From assembly GCA_030696155.1 (NCBI GenBank), contig JAUYSY010000039.1:1-64000 (forward strand): 64,000 nt of DNA, written 5' to 3'. The DNA is from Alphaproteobacteria bacterium. Its GTDB lineage: Bacteria; Pseudomonadota; Alphaproteobacteria; JAUXUR01. The stretch's first letter is position 1. Every line of letters starts with the position of its first letter. This document shows positions 52,526 to 61,786 of this stretch, piece after piece. Under the pieces are notes generated by a model. The model had not been told where the DNA came from. It did no database searches and was given only the letters and a program-made list of their open reading frames with translations. Position numbers and translations under genes: made by a program.

Positions 52526-53782
52526 CTAGCTATTCATCGCTTCAAAGAAATCCTGATTACATTTGGAATCTTTCAATTTATCAATCAAGAATTCCATTGA
52601 ATCTGTCGGACCCATAGGCATAAGAATACGACGTAACACCCACATTTTGGTAAGGGTTGCTTTATCGACCAACAATTCCTCTTTACGTGTTCCAGACCGC
52701 GTAATGTCAATCGCAGGGAATGTGCGTTTGTCAGCGAGTTTACGATCAAGAATAATTTCTGAATTACCCGTTCCTTTGAATTCTTCAAAGATAACTTCAT
52801 CCATACGTGACCCTGTTTCAACCAAAGCTGTCGCAATAATTGTCATTGAACCGCCTTGCTCGATATTACGTGCGGCACCAAAAAAGCGTTTAGGACGTTG
52901 AAGCGCATTGGCATCAACACCACCGGTCAAAACTTTACCAGATGAGGGCACAACAGTATTATAAGCACGAGCGAGACGTGTGATGGAATCTAAAAGGATT
53001 ACCACATCACGTTTATGCTCAACGAGTCTTTTCGCTTTTTCAATCACCATTTCAGCGACTTGAACGTGACGTGAAGCTGGCTCGTCAAAAGTTGAACTAA
53101 TGACTTCGCCTTTAACAGAGCGTGCCATATCGGTCACTTCTTCAGGACGTTCATCAATGAGAAGTACGATTAAAAAAATCTCGGGATGATTTTCGGTGAT
53201 AGCATGGGCAATATTTTTTAGCATCACTGTTTTACCAGTGCGGGGAGGTGCCACAATAAGTGCGCGTTGACCTTTACCAAGCGGCGCGATTAAATCAACA
53301 ACGCGTGTTGTTAAATCACGATTAACAGAGCTTTCGAATTCGAGTGTAATTTTGTCTTCAGGATATAAAGGTGTTAAATTATCAAAATTAATACGGTGTT
53401 TAACTTTTTCAGGATCTTGGAAATTAATTTGATTTACTTTTAATAATGCAAAATAACGTTCGCCTTCTTTAGGTGAGCGAATTTCACCTTCGACTGTATC
53501 GCCAGTACGTAAACTGAAGCGACGAATTTGAGCAGGAGATACATATATATCGTCAGGGCCGGGGAGGTAGTTAGAATCAGGGGAACGTAAAAAACCAAAT
53601 CCATCTTGAAGCACTTCAACAACGCCGCTACCGAAAATTTCAGTACCATTTTCAGCCATTTGTTTCAAAATAGCGAACATCATATCTTGTTTGCGTAAGG
53701 CGCTTGGATTTTCTATTTTGAGCTCTTCAGCGAGCGATAATAAAATTTCAGGTGATTTTTTTTTCAAATCTTGTAAATGCAT
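52526..53782 (-). CDS. rho: Transcription termination factor Rho
   Basis: Hexameric RNA helicase that ends transcription of untranslated RNA. The 418-residue protein has the N-terminal Rho domain ([21 protein letters not shown]), the cold-shock-like RNA-binding fold ([32 protein letters not shown]), Walker A APPRTGKT and the Q/R-loop sequences ([29 protein letters not shown]). It is full length and followed by the ogt-fdx-mnmE region on the other side, the common alphaproteobacterial neighbourhood. Confidence 0.97.
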   Translation of the reverse strand: MHLQDLKKKSPEILLSLAEELKIENPSALRKQDMMFAILKQMAENGTEIFGSGVVEVLQDGFGFLRSPDSNYLPGPDDIYVSPAQIRRFSLRTGDTVEGEIRSPKEGERYFALLKVNQINFQDPEKVKHRINFDNLTPLYPEDKITLEFESSVNRDLTTRVVDLIAPLGKGQRALIVAPPRTGKTVMLKNIAHAITENHPEIFLIVLLIDERPEEVTDMARSVKGEVISSTFDEPASRHVQVAEMVIEKAKRLVEHKRDVVILLDSITRLARAYNTVVPSSGKVLTGGVDANALQRPKRFFGAARNIEQGGSMTIIATALVETGSRMDEVIFEEFKGTGNSEIILDRKLADKRTFPAIDITRSGTRKEELLVDKATLTKMWVLRRILMPMGPTDSMEFLIDKLKDSKCNQDFFEAMNS

Positions 53783-53996
53783 TTCTCTTTTTTTCTAACC
53801 CTTCTTAGTTAAAACAGGTGATTGATTGTATGATGATTGAATTTTGACGCGTGATATATTGATGATTGATTGTCCAGATTGATATTTAGTCGGATGATTT
53901 TAGCCAGATACTATTTAAGTTGGAATTCTTGACTCACTAAAGAACAACATAAGGTTGTATAGTTTATTTTGCAAGTCTTTTTTAAATAAATTTTTA

Positions 53997-54464
53997 TTAC
54001 TTTGTATTGAGTTCATGATTTATAAGCCAATTTTTTGTTTCAGCACCTTTTTTAAAACTGTAATGTACCATTTTAGAATTCGTACTTACCACACGATGAC
54101 AGGGGATGATGATGGGAATTGGGTTTGTTCTGCATCCCATTCCAATAATGCGCGGATTAATGCCTAGTTTTTGCCCTAATTCTTTATAAGTGAGTGTTAT
54201 ACCATAGGGAATATTGCAAATACCTTCCCATATTTTTTGCTGTGTTACACTACCTTTAGGATTTATTTTAAGATGGAATTTTTTTAAAGTTCCTTTAAAA
54301 TAAAGATCAATTTCTTTTGAAAAATCAGTATGATTGCCTGGTATTTCTATTTCAAAAATAGCATTTTTAATGTTATGGATTATACCTTTTAGGTGATATA
54401 TATCAATATAACCTATAGGTGTTTTTAAAGTTTTTATTTCTAAATCTTGAATTATTGTATTAAT
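53997..54464 (-). CDS. ogt: Methylated-DNA-[protein]-cysteine S-methyltransferase, no canonical start codon
   Basis: Suicide repair protein that takes the methyl group from O6-methylguanine. The frame is open for 155 residues from the proposed start and reads through KIWEGICNIPYGITLTYKEL, the Arg of NPRIIGMG, and the active-site IPCHRVV (Cys methyl acceptor), ending HELNTK. No ATG, GTG or TTG precedes the domain. An ATT at 54464 has AAGGAG nine bases upstream and gives MINTIIQDLEIK... (M from ATT). Either ATT is a real start (rare) or the ATG was lost by mutation. Apart from that the gene is intact. Divergent from the 2Fe-2S gene. Confidence 0.75.
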   Translation of the reverse strand: MNTIIQDLEIKTLKTPIGYIDIYHLKGIIHNIKNAIFEIEIPGNHTDFSKEIDLYFKGTLKKFHLKINPKGSVTQQKIWEGICNIPYGITLTYKELGQKLGINPRIIGMGCRTNPIPIIIPCHRVVSTNSKMVHYSFKKGAETKNWLINHELNTK

Positions 54465-54499
54465 TTTATTATACTCCTTAATTCAATATAGGTTTTTTA

Positions 54500-54829
54500 A
54501 TGATGCAGCCCAATTATACATATCATTTGTTTTTTTGTACAAATACGCGCGATCCAGAGAATCCAAAAGGATCATGTGGGCAAAAATGTTCCATGCAGCT
54601 TAGAAATTACATGAAAACAAAAATTAAAGAAATGAATATTTCTGGTATTCGTGTGAATGCTGCTGGTTGTCTTGATGAATGTGATAAAGGTCCTGTTTTG
54701 GTTGTTTATCCTGAAGGTGTTTGGTATACAATTAACAATACAAATGATGTTGACGAACTCATTGAAAAGCACATAAAAAATGGTCAAAAAGTTCATCGCT
54801 TACTTATTGATAAAAATATAGATTTATAA
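54500..54829 (+). CDS. Thioredoxin-like [2Fe-2S] ferredoxin domain protein
   Basis: Small redox protein with the thioredoxin-like 2Fe-2S fold. The 109-residue sequence has the four-cysteine pattern: FFCTNTRDPENPKGSCGQKC followed by AAGCLDECDKGPVLVVYPEGVWY. This resembles the C-terminal-type 2Fe-2S domain of NADH dehydrogenase subunit NuoE and the stand-alone family often next to mnmE. It shares one base with mnmE (TAATG) and diverges from ogt. The partner is not known. Confidence 0.85.
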   Translation: MMQPNYTYHLFFCTNTRDPENPKGSCGQKCSMQLRNYMKTKIKEMNISGIRVNAAGCLDECDKGPVLVVYPEGVWYTINNTNDVDELIEKHIKNGQKVHRLLIDKNIDL

Positions 54830-56130
54830 TGACAGATACTATTTTTGCGCTATCAACGCCACCTGGTCGATCTGCAATTGCTGTTTTTAGGCTTTCTGGT
54901 CCGCAATGTCTTTACATTATTCAAAAGATGAGTCCTGATTTTAAAATCATGCATCGTCACGCGCAATTTTTAAAACTTTATGATCAAGATGATATCCTTG
55001 ATCAAGCCTTGGTTCTTTATTTTAAAGCACCATTCAGTTTTACAGGAGAAGAATCTTTGGAGCTTCAGCTCCATGGATCACCTGCTATTATTAAAAAAAT
55101 GAGTGCTTTTTTATCCTCTTTTCCTAAAACCCGTATTGCAGAGCCAGGTGAATTTACAAGACGTGCTTTTTATAATGACAAATTAGATCTCGCTGAAATA
55201 GATGGTTTGTCATTCTTATTACAAGCTGAAACAGAACATCAGCGTAAACTTGCATTGCGACAAATGTCTGGAGAGCAGGGCCATTTATTTACGTCGTGGC
55301 GAGAAAAGCTTATCGAAATTCTGGCTTTAATTGAAGCTGACATAGATTTTGTTGATGGTGAAATTCCAGAGTCAAATATAAAAATGTTTGAGAAAAATCT
55401 TGGTATATTACGTCAAGAAATAGCAAGATTTTTATCTACCTATAAAATTGGTGAAAAAATTAGGGATGGTATTACAATTGCAATCATTGGTGAACCCAAT
55501 GTTGGTAAGTCAACGCTTATTAATAAATTAGCAAAGCGTGATATGGCAATCGTATCATCTATCCCAGGTACAACACGCGATGCAATCGAAGTACATCTTG
55601 ATATCGACGGTTTTCCAGTCACTTTGGTGGATACGGCGGGTCTTTGTGAAACGACTGATTTAATTGAACAAGAAGGTATTAAAAAATCACTTTTTTGGAA
55701 AGAAAATGCTGATTTCATTATTCATCTTCAATCATTTCCTAAATATGAACTGCCTGATAAACCTTTGGATTCAACTTTATATGTTTTAAATAAAGCTGAT
55801 TTGTGTGAAAGACATCAAGATATGCCGGCATGGGTAATACCCATATCTTTGAAACAAAATCATGGCATTGATCATTTTTTAGCAGCTTTAAAAAATCATA
55901 TTGCAACTCATTTTTCATTATCTTCAAGCCTTATATTGTCACATCAACGACAATTTGATTTGCTTCAAAAATCATTGCAATCAATGCAGCAATTTGATCA
56001 ACTAAAATCAATCGAATTAAAAGCTGAAAGTTTACGTCATGCGTTAATTGATTTAGGGCGTTTAACAGGTAAAGTTGATATTGAAGAAATTTTGGGGAAG
56101 ATTTTTTCTTCCTTCTGTATAGGAAAATAA
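54829..56130 (+). CDS. mnmE: tRNA modification GTPase MnmE
   Basis: With MnmG, adds the carboxymethylaminomethyl (or related) group to the wobble uridine (U34) of certain tRNAs. The 433-residue protein has the N-terminal formyl-THF-binding domain (TIFALSTPPGRSAIAVFRLSG), a G domain with GEPNVGKSTLINKLAKR and DTAGLCETTD, the N-K-x-D motif (LNKADL), and the C-terminal CIGK whose Cys is catalytic. Immediately followed by parS and mnmG. Confidence 0.97.
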   Translation: MTDTIFALSTPPGRSAIAVFRLSGPQCLYIIQKMSPDFKIMHRHAQFLKLYDQDDILDQALVLYFKAPFSFTGEESLELQLHGSPAIIKKMSAFLSSFPKTRIAEPGEFTRRAFYNDKLDLAEIDGLSFLLQAETEHQRKLALRQMSGEQGHLFTSWREKLIEILALIEADIDFVDGEIPESNIKMFEKNLGILRQEIARFLSTYKIGEKIRDGITIAIIGEPNVGKSTLINKLAKRDMAIVSSIPGTTRDAIEVHLDIDGFPVTLVDTAGLCETTDLIEQEGIKKSLFWKENADFIIHLQSFPKYELPDKPLDSTLYVLNKADLCERHQDMPAWVIPISLKQNHGIDHFLAALKNHIATHFSLSSSLILSHQRQFDLLQKSLQSMQQFDQLKSIELKAESLRHALIDLGRLTGKVDIEEILGKIFSSFCIGK

Positions 56131-56146
56131 TGTTTCACGTGAAACA
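56131..56146. promoter_or_regulatory. parS site, ParB-binding palindrome 1
   Basis: TGTTTCACGTGAAACA, a perfect 16-bp palindrome matching the ParB/Spo0J target. It fills the gap between mnmE and mnmG. The nearby parAB genes and the second site at 58042 support a chromosome-partition role and an origin-proximal position. Confidence 0.95.
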
Positions 56147-56157
56147 AAAGGATTAAT

Positions 56158-58023
56158 ATGCTTATCCAAAAAATTACACAAAATTACGATGTCGTGATTG
56201 TTGGTGGTGGTCATGCAGGCACTGAAGCAGCATCAGCATCAGCACGATTAGGGGCTAAAACATTGCTGGTTTCTCATTCATATGAAACAATCGGTGCTAT
56301 GTCTTGTAATCCAGCCATTGGTGGCTTAGGGAAAGGCCATTTAGTCCGTGAAATAGATGCACTCGGCGGTTTAATGGGTCTTGCAGCGGACAAAGGTGGC
56401 ATTCAGTTTCGTGTACTTAATCAATCAAAAGGACCTGCTGTTCGTGGTATACGCGCGCAAGCTGATCGAAAATTATATGCATTGGCTGTAAAGGATTTAT
56501 TAGCACAATATGATAATCTTGATATTATCGAAGATGAAGCAATCGGTTTTGATACGAATGAAGAAAACAGATTAACAAGCGTTACCTTAAATTTAAATGG
56601 TCTTGTGAAATGTGGCGCATCAATTATTACAACAGGCACATTTTTGCGTGGTATCATTCATCGCGGTAAAAACACCTATCCAGCCGGACGTATTAATGAA
56701 AATCCAGCTAACTTTTTATCAGCTTCATTTGAAAAGTTCAATTTTAATTTAGGTCGTCTTAAGACGGGGACGCCGCCACGCCTTTTAAAATCATCTATTA
56801 ATTGGTCAATTCTTGAAGAACAAAAAGGGGATAATCCACCACCACCTTTTTCTTATTTAACAAAAGAAATTACAACACCGCAAATTGCATGTGCACTTAC
56901 GTACACAAACAAGAATGCGCATGACATTATTGCCAATAATTTACAAGAATCATCGATGTATTCTGGACAGATTCAATCGATAGGACCACGTTATTGCCCA
57001 TCAATTGAAGATAAGATTGTTAAATTTCCAGATAAAGAAGTGCATCATATCTTTTTAGAACCTGAAGGACTTGATTCTGATCTTGTATACCCAAACGGTA
57101 TTTCAACATCAATGTCAGAACCAATTCAAGATGCTTTTATTAAATCACTTGTTGGTCTAGAAAATGCTATTATTCAACAATATGGTTATGCCATTGAATA
57201 TGATTATATCGATCCGCGTGAACTTAAACACAATCTTGAAACTAAAAAAGTTAAAGGATTGTTTCTGGCCGGTCAAATAAATGGGACGACAGGATACGAA
57301 GAAGCAGGTGCTCAAGGATTGATTGCAGGATTAAATGCAGCTTTTTTATGTAGTAATGCTGAACCATTTACATTGTCACGAACGGAATCATATATTGGTG
57401 TGATGATAGATGATTTGGTCACTAAAGGAACAATCGAACCCTATCGCATGTTTACATCGCGTGCGGAACACCGACTTGTTTTACGATCAGACAATGCTGA
57501 TCAACGTTTAACGCCTTATGGTATAAAACATAGTTTCATATCCTCTGAACGCGTCAATCATTTTAATATCAAGACTAATGAACTTAATAAAATGCGTACT
57601 TATTTAGATTCAATTAAAACATCTTCAACTGAATTGTTAAAAATGGGTTTTGTTATAGCTCAAGATGGTAAGGTTAGATCCTTACAAGAATTGTTACGTA
57701 ATAATGATATTACTCTACCTTTTTTATCTGACAAATTTCCGGAATTAAAAAAACTTAATACTGATTTATTAGAGCAAATTGATATTGAAGAAAAATATCA
57801 TTTTTATATTCAACGTCAAAAAGAAGATATAGAACGTGTAACGCGTGAAGAATCACTTATCATTCCTGAGAATATTGATTATACTTCTTTGGGTACCCTT
57901 TCTAAAGAAGAGCAGATGAAGCTCAAACAAATTTGTCCGCCAAATCTTGCTGCGGCTTCTCGTATTCCTGGTATTACACCTTCTGCCTTAACGTCATTGT
58001 ATCGCTACATCAAAAAGAAATAA
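56158..58023 (+). CDS. mnmG: tRNA uridine-34 modification enzyme MnmG (GidA)
   Basis: FAD-dependent partner of MnmE in U34 modification. The 621-residue protein has the FAD motif [18 protein letters not shown], the [21 protein letters not shown] signature, [14 protein letters not shown], the [16 protein letters not shown] motif and the C-terminal tRNA-binding domain ([27 protein letters not shown]... ). It starts 12 bp after parS site 1; RsmG follows 1 bp downstream. Confidence 0.97.
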   Translation: MLIQKITQNYDVVIVGGGHAGTEAASASARLGAKTLLVSHSYETIGAMSCNPAIGGLGKGHLVREIDALGGLMGLAADKGGIQFRVLNQSKGPAVRGIRAQADRKLYALAVKDLLAQYDNLDIIEDEAIGFDTNEENRLTSVTLNLNGLVKCGASIITTGTFLRGIIHRGKNTYPAGRINENPANFLSASFEKFNFNLGRLKTGTPPRLLKSSINWSILEEQKGDNPPPPFSYLTKEITTPQIACALTYTNKNAHDIIANNLQESSMYSGQIQSIGPRYCPSIEDKIVKFPDKEVHHIFLEPEGLDSDLVYPNGISTSMSEPIQDAFIKSLVGLENAIIQQYGYAIEYDYIDPRELKHNLETKKVKGLFLAGQINGTTGYEEAGAQGLIAGLNAAFLCSNAEPFTLSRTESYIGVMIDDLVTKGTIEPYRMFTSRAEHRLVLRSDNADQRLTPYGIKHSFISSERVNHFNIKTNELNKMRTYLDSIKTSSTELLKMGFVIAQDGKVRSLQELLRNNDITLPFLSDKFPELKKLNTDLLEQIDIEEKYHFYIQRQKEDIERVTREESLIIPENIDYTSLGTLSKEEQMKLKQICPPNLAAASRIPGITPSALTSLYRYIKKK

Positions 58024-58024
58024 C

Positions 58025-58624
58025 ATGAACAATCTGAAAAATGTTTCACGTGAAACAAAAAACAAAATAGAGCAATATGTCGAAATACTCCTTAAATGGA
58101 ACCAAAAAATTAATTTAATCGGTAAAAGCACTGAATCAATTGTTTGGGAAAGACATATTGAAGATTGTTGGCGTTTACAAGAAATCATTCAAAATAAAAA
58201 TGAATCAATCGTTGATTTAGGTTCAGGGGCAGGATTACCAGGATTATTATTCAGTCTCAACAATTATGATAATGTTACATTGATTGAGTCAGATTTAAAA
58301 AAAACGGCTTTTTTACGACATATTAAGGGGCAACTCAATTTAAATACAAAAATCATTGAAGATCGTATTGAAAAGCATCTGGATATTCAGTACGATTGGG
58401 TTACGGCGCGCGCTTTTGCTTCTTTAATCGATATTTTGCCACTCGCTAATAAACTTTTAAAAGAAGAAGGCAAAGTCTGTTTACTAAAAGGCACGAAAAT
58501 AGCAGATGAAATAAAGGAAGCTCAACAAAAATATCTTTTTGAGTTTCAATTAATCGAAAATCCTAACCCCAATTTTGGTCAAATAGTGATCATTTCAAAA
58601 ATTGAAACAAAGAAAAATAATTAA
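58025..58624 (+). CDS. rsmG: 16S rRNA (guanine-527-N7)-methyltransferase RsmG
   Basis: SAM-dependent enzyme methylating G527 of 16S rRNA. The 199-residue protein has the family motif WNQKINLIGKSTESIVWERHI, SAM motif IVDLGSGAGLPGLLF and the late D-W-V-x-A-R-A motif (YDWVTARAFASLI). The second parS site lies inside its 5' end and codes for NVSRETK, a well-known arrangement in which coding and ParB-binding coexist. Confidence 0.95.
   Translation: MNNLKNVSRETKNKIEQYVEILLKWNQKINLIGKSTESIVWERHIEDCWRLQEIIQNKNESIVDLGSGAGLPGLLFSLNNYDNVTLIESDLKKTAFLRHIKGQLNLNTKIIEDRIEKHLDIQYDWVTARAFASLIDILPLANKLLKEEGKVCLLKGTKIADEIKEAQQKYLFEFQLIENPNPNFGQIVIISKIETKKNN
58042..58057. promoter_or_regulatory. parS site, ParB-binding palindrome 2 (within rsmG)
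   Basis: TGTTTCACGTGAAACA, identical to the site at 56131-56146, embedded in the rsmG coding frame. No further perfect copy was seen in the window. Confidence 0.95.
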
Positions 58625-58625
58625 A

Positions 58626-59420
58626 ATGCCAAAAATGCTTAAAATACCTAAAATCATTGCTATTGCGAACCAAAAAGGTGGGGTGGGCAAAACAACAACA
58701 AGTATTAATTTAGCGACTGCTTTATCGACAATTAATAAAAAAACACTTCTTATTGATCTGGATCCTCAGGGAAATGCAAGTACCGGACTTGGTATTAGCA
58801 CCGACCAACGGCATTATGGAACCTACGAACTTATGATTCAGGATATGCCCATTGAACAATGCGTTGTGAAGACAGAGATTCCAAACCTTTATGTTATTCC
58901 TTCGAATGAACATCTCTCGGGCGCCGAATTAGAACTTATTGATCATGACAAACGCGAATTTAAATTACGTAAGAATTTACGTGATAATTTAATTGATTAT
59001 GATTTTGTATTAATAGATTGCCCACCCGCTTTAGGGCTACTAAACATTAACGCTTTTTCTGCATCCGATAGTATATTGGTTCCTTTACAATGTGAATTTT
59101 ATGCACTTGAAGGATTAAGTCATCTGATGCGCACCATTCAGCGTATTCGCACAAATTTTAACCCTGATCTTGATTTGCAAGGGATTGTGCTTACAATGTA
59201 TGATAAACGTAATAATTTATCAGATTTGGTAGCACATGATGTACGTTCGTTTTTTGGTGAAAAAGTTTACCAAACTGTGATTCCTCGTAATGTTAAAATT
59301 TCAGAAGCCCCTTCACACGGCAAACCAGCCATCATTTATGATTACAAATGCGCTGGATCGCAGGCTTATATTCATCTTGCTAAAGAACTGATTAAACGTG
59401 AAAAGATAATGGTGCATTAA
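58626..59420 (+). CDS. parA: Chromosome partitioning ATPase ParA (Soj)
   Basis: Deviant-Walker ATPase that moves ParB-parS complexes. Start at ATG 58626 follows the rsmG stop directly (MPKMLKIPKIIAIANQKGGV); an upstream ATG at 58602 would overlap rsmG. About 264 residues with the Walker A KGGVGKTT, switch region LLIDLDPQGN, and DCPPALGLL. It overlaps parB by one base (TAATG). Confidence 0.96.
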   Translation: MPKMLKIPKIIAIANQKGGVGKTTTSINLATALSTINKKTLLIDLDPQGNASTGLGISTDQRHYGTYELMIQDMPIEQCVVKTEIPNLYVIPSNEHLSGAELELIDHDKREFKLRKNLRDNLIDYDFVLIDCPPALGLLNINAFSASDSILVPLQCEFYALEGLSHLMRTIQRIRTNFNPDLDLQGIVLTMYDKRNNLSDLVAHDVRSFFGEKVYQTVIPRNVKISEAPSHGKPAIIYDYKCAGSQAYIHLAKELIKREKIMVH

Positions 59421-60322
59421 TGGAAAATAATTCTAAAAGAAAACAACTTGGCAAAGGATTATCTGCACTTTTTGGTGATCAAGCAAGTGATTATAAGGAA
59501 TTGGATAAGGTTCAGTCCATCAGATTTATCAATATCCAGCATCTTCAAAAGGGTCAATTTCAGCCACGTAAACATTTTGCAGAAACTGAACTCAATGAAC
59601 TTAAAGAATCAATACTATCGAAAGGGGTGTTGCAACCTATTTTAGTAAGACGCAATCCAGGTCAAAATAATCAATATGAAATTATTGCAGGTGAAAGACG
59701 TTGGCGTGCAGCCATTGAAGCAGGTCTTAAAGAAATACCCGTTATTATTAAAGATTTTAAAGATGCTGAAGTTTTAGAAGTAGGCCTTATTGAAAATCTT
59801 ATTCGTCAAAATTTAAATCCACTTGAAGAGGCTGAAGGCTATGAACGTCTTCTTAAAGAATTTTCTTATTCTCAAGAGCAATTAGCTGAAACGCTTCATA
59901 AAAGCCGCTCTCATATTGCTAATACATTAAGATTGCTACAATTGCCTGATGATATTAAAGAAAAATTAAGAAACGGCGAAATAAGCTCCGGACACGCACG
60001 TGCGCTTTTGCGCTTCGATGATCCCCAAATCGCCTTAAATGCTATTATAGATCAAAAATTATCCGTTCGTGATATTGAAAAAATGGCTCAGGATGCATCC
60101 CAAGAAAAATCACCTACCCCTCCACGAAAGAAACAAAATATCAATCAATTGACAACAAATCCAGATGTTGTTGTCTTGGAAGAAAGCCTTAAACGTGCAT
60201 TAGGTTTAGATGTTAAAATCCTTTCAAATGGGAACCAAGGAAGTGTTACCCTTAATTATGATAATTTGCTTGAATTGGATGACATCATTACGCGTCTGAC
60301 TAAAGGGTATAAAATTCAATAA
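59420..60322 (+). CDS. parB: Chromosome partitioning protein ParB (Spo0J)
   Basis: CTP-dependent clamp that loads at parS and spreads. The 300-residue protein has the N-terminal GKGLSALF ParA-interaction motif, the CTPase/ParB-N motifs (GERRWRAAIEAGL and LIENLIRQNLNPLEEAEGY) and a HTH (SQEQLAETLHKSRSHIANTLRLLQLP). It overlaps the convergent holA gene by 23 bp at the 3' ends. Confidence 0.96.
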   Translation: MENNSKRKQLGKGLSALFGDQASDYKELDKVQSIRFINIQHLQKGQFQPRKHFAETELNELKESILSKGVLQPILVRRNPGQNNQYEIIAGERRWRAAIEAGLKEIPVIIKDFKDAEVLEVGLIENLIRQNLNPLEEAEGYERLLKEFSYSQEQLAETLHKSRSHIANTLRLLQLPDDIKEKLRNGEISSGHARALLRFDDPQIALNAIIDQKLSVRDIEKMAQDASQEKSPTPPRKKQNINQLTTNPDVVVLEESLKRALGLDVKILSNGNQGSVTLNYDNLLELDDIITRLTKGYKIQ

Positions 60323-61301
60323 AAAATTGATTCAGCGTTTGCAAGGGATCTTTTTTTGTCTCTCGTAATTCTTCTTCAAGCCTATTTATTTTGAAAAGCA
60401 AATTGCTTAAAACTTTTACTGGATAAAAAGATTTTAACGTTGGAAGAGAAGGTGTAATTAATTTGATGACATAAGGAGAGATTCCTTCAAAATTGGTAGG
60501 TAATACATTTATATCAGTTGTTGTTAGATAATAAATTTTCTTCACATATTTTAAAAAGGACCGTGCTATAAAATGAGGATCAACAAGCTGCGATTGTACA
60601 TAATCCAATAATTTGGAAAGTGCATGTTTTTTTTTAAGAAGCAAATCTAAAAATAAGTTATCAATATGTTTAAATCCGGCATGTTCTGTAAATTTTTCTA
60701 TATCATCATCTGTTACTAACTTTGTATCATAAATGTAAAGCTCAATTGACCTTAATTGATGATTCATCAGTTGAAAATCATCTTCTAAGACATCTGACAA
60801 AAGCTGCGCATGATGTGGTGAAAGCTGAATAGAAGACGTTTTAAAAAATTGGTCTATATAATTTTTTTTTTCAGCAAATTTAAAAGAGTAAGCAGAAACA
60901 AAATAAAATGTATTATGCACATCATATTTTGAAAGGTTTTTATATAATAAAGGAATATGCGATAAATCAATGTAACAATAAATTGATTCCTTCGTTTTTA
61001 AAAAATCAATAAAAGGTAAAACATATTTTTCTGGCAAATTAGAACAATTCACAAAAATACTTTTACAGAAAAAATTTTGAGCTTTAGATATCGTTTTTTC
61101 AATAGATTCTAACGGTGTTTTAGATGATTTTAAATCCACTGAAATTGTTGAAAATTTTTCAATATGTAATTCAAAAAAATTCTTTGTACACTTAACTATA
61201 TGATCAAGCTGCGATTTATCGCTACCATAGGATAATATAGCTTTCGGTAATATTTTAGCATTTTTAAGATAATTTTCGAATTGTAAAATATTACCCTTCA
61301 T
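60300..61301 (-). CDS. holA: DNA polymerase III delta subunit
   Basis: Clamp-loader subunit that opens the beta clamp. The 333-residue protein is full length and fits HolA: divergent N-terminus (ILSYGSDKSQLDHIVKCTKNFF), middle domain and C-terminal helical collar (YPVKVLSNLLFKINRLEEELRET). Sequence conservation in this family is low; the call relies mainly on length, secondary pattern and position downstream of lptE, the usual alphaproteobacterial order leuS-lptE-holA. It overlaps lptE by 4 bp. Confidence 0.85.
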   Translation of the reverse strand: MKGNILQFENYLKNAKILPKAILSYGSDKSQLDHIVKCTKNFFELHIEKFSTISVDLKSSKTPLESIEKTISKAQNFFCKSIFVNCSNLPEKYVLPFIDFLKTKESIYCYIDLSHIPLLYKNLSKYDVHNTFYFVSAYSFKFAEKKNYIDQFFKTSSIQLSPHHAQLLSDVLEDDFQLMNHQLRSIELYIYDTKLVTDDDIEKFTEHAGFKHIDNLFLDLLLKKKHALSKLLDYVQSQLVDPHFIARSFLKYVKKIYYLTTTDINVLPTNFEGISPYVIKLITPSLPTLKSFYPVKVLSNLLFKINRLEEELRETKKDPLQTLNQFFIEFYTL

Positions 61302-61786
61302 TGAATATCTTTTTGTAAAGCTGTAATACGTTGAATAATATCATTAGCAATTTCACGCAATATCTTACGTTTAATATCTTCTTCATTAACGATTGAGGCA
61401 TAAATAGAACCAGGGATCGTTACAATATCTGATTTTTCAGTTGTTAATGTTTTTAAAAAACCTTTTTTATTAGAAATTGTCGTTTTTGCTGTAAGTGTAA
61501 TCCGCATCACAGAAGATGATAGATCTTGATTGTATCCTATACCTGTTGATTCATATGCTAAATTAACTTGCAACAAAATGGAATTATTAAGTTCTGAAAT
61601 AAAATGTAATCGTTCAATTAACATATTGCGTAATTCTTGACCCAAACGTTCTTGAATAGCAGAAATTTGAATAAAAGATTTTGAATTTTTGGATTCTAAA
61701 GAATTTTGGTAATATAATGGCCTGACAGTACAAGCAGCAAATAATACCAATAAACTTAGATATCCAATTTTTTTAAATAAGTACAT
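61298..61786 (-). CDS. lptE: LPS-assembly lipoprotein LptE
   Basis: Outer-membrane lipoprotein that plugs LptD for LPS delivery to the surface. From ATG 61786 it is [19 protein letters not shown] followed by TVRPLYY: a lipobox (LFAAC) with acylated Cys, then the typical R-P-L-Y start of LptE. About 162 residues. An ATG at 61807 would add seven residues. It overlaps the 3' end of leuS by 14 bp and holA by 4 bp, so the three are probably one operon. Confidence 0.85.
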   Translation of the reverse strand: MYLFKKIGYLSLLVLFAACTVRPLYYQNSLESKNSKSFIQISAIQERLGQELRNMLIERLHFISELNNSILLQVNLAYESTGIGYNQDLSSSVMRITLTAKTTISNKKGFLKTLTTEKSDIVTIPGSIYASIVNEEDIKRKILREIANDIIQRITALQKDIQ

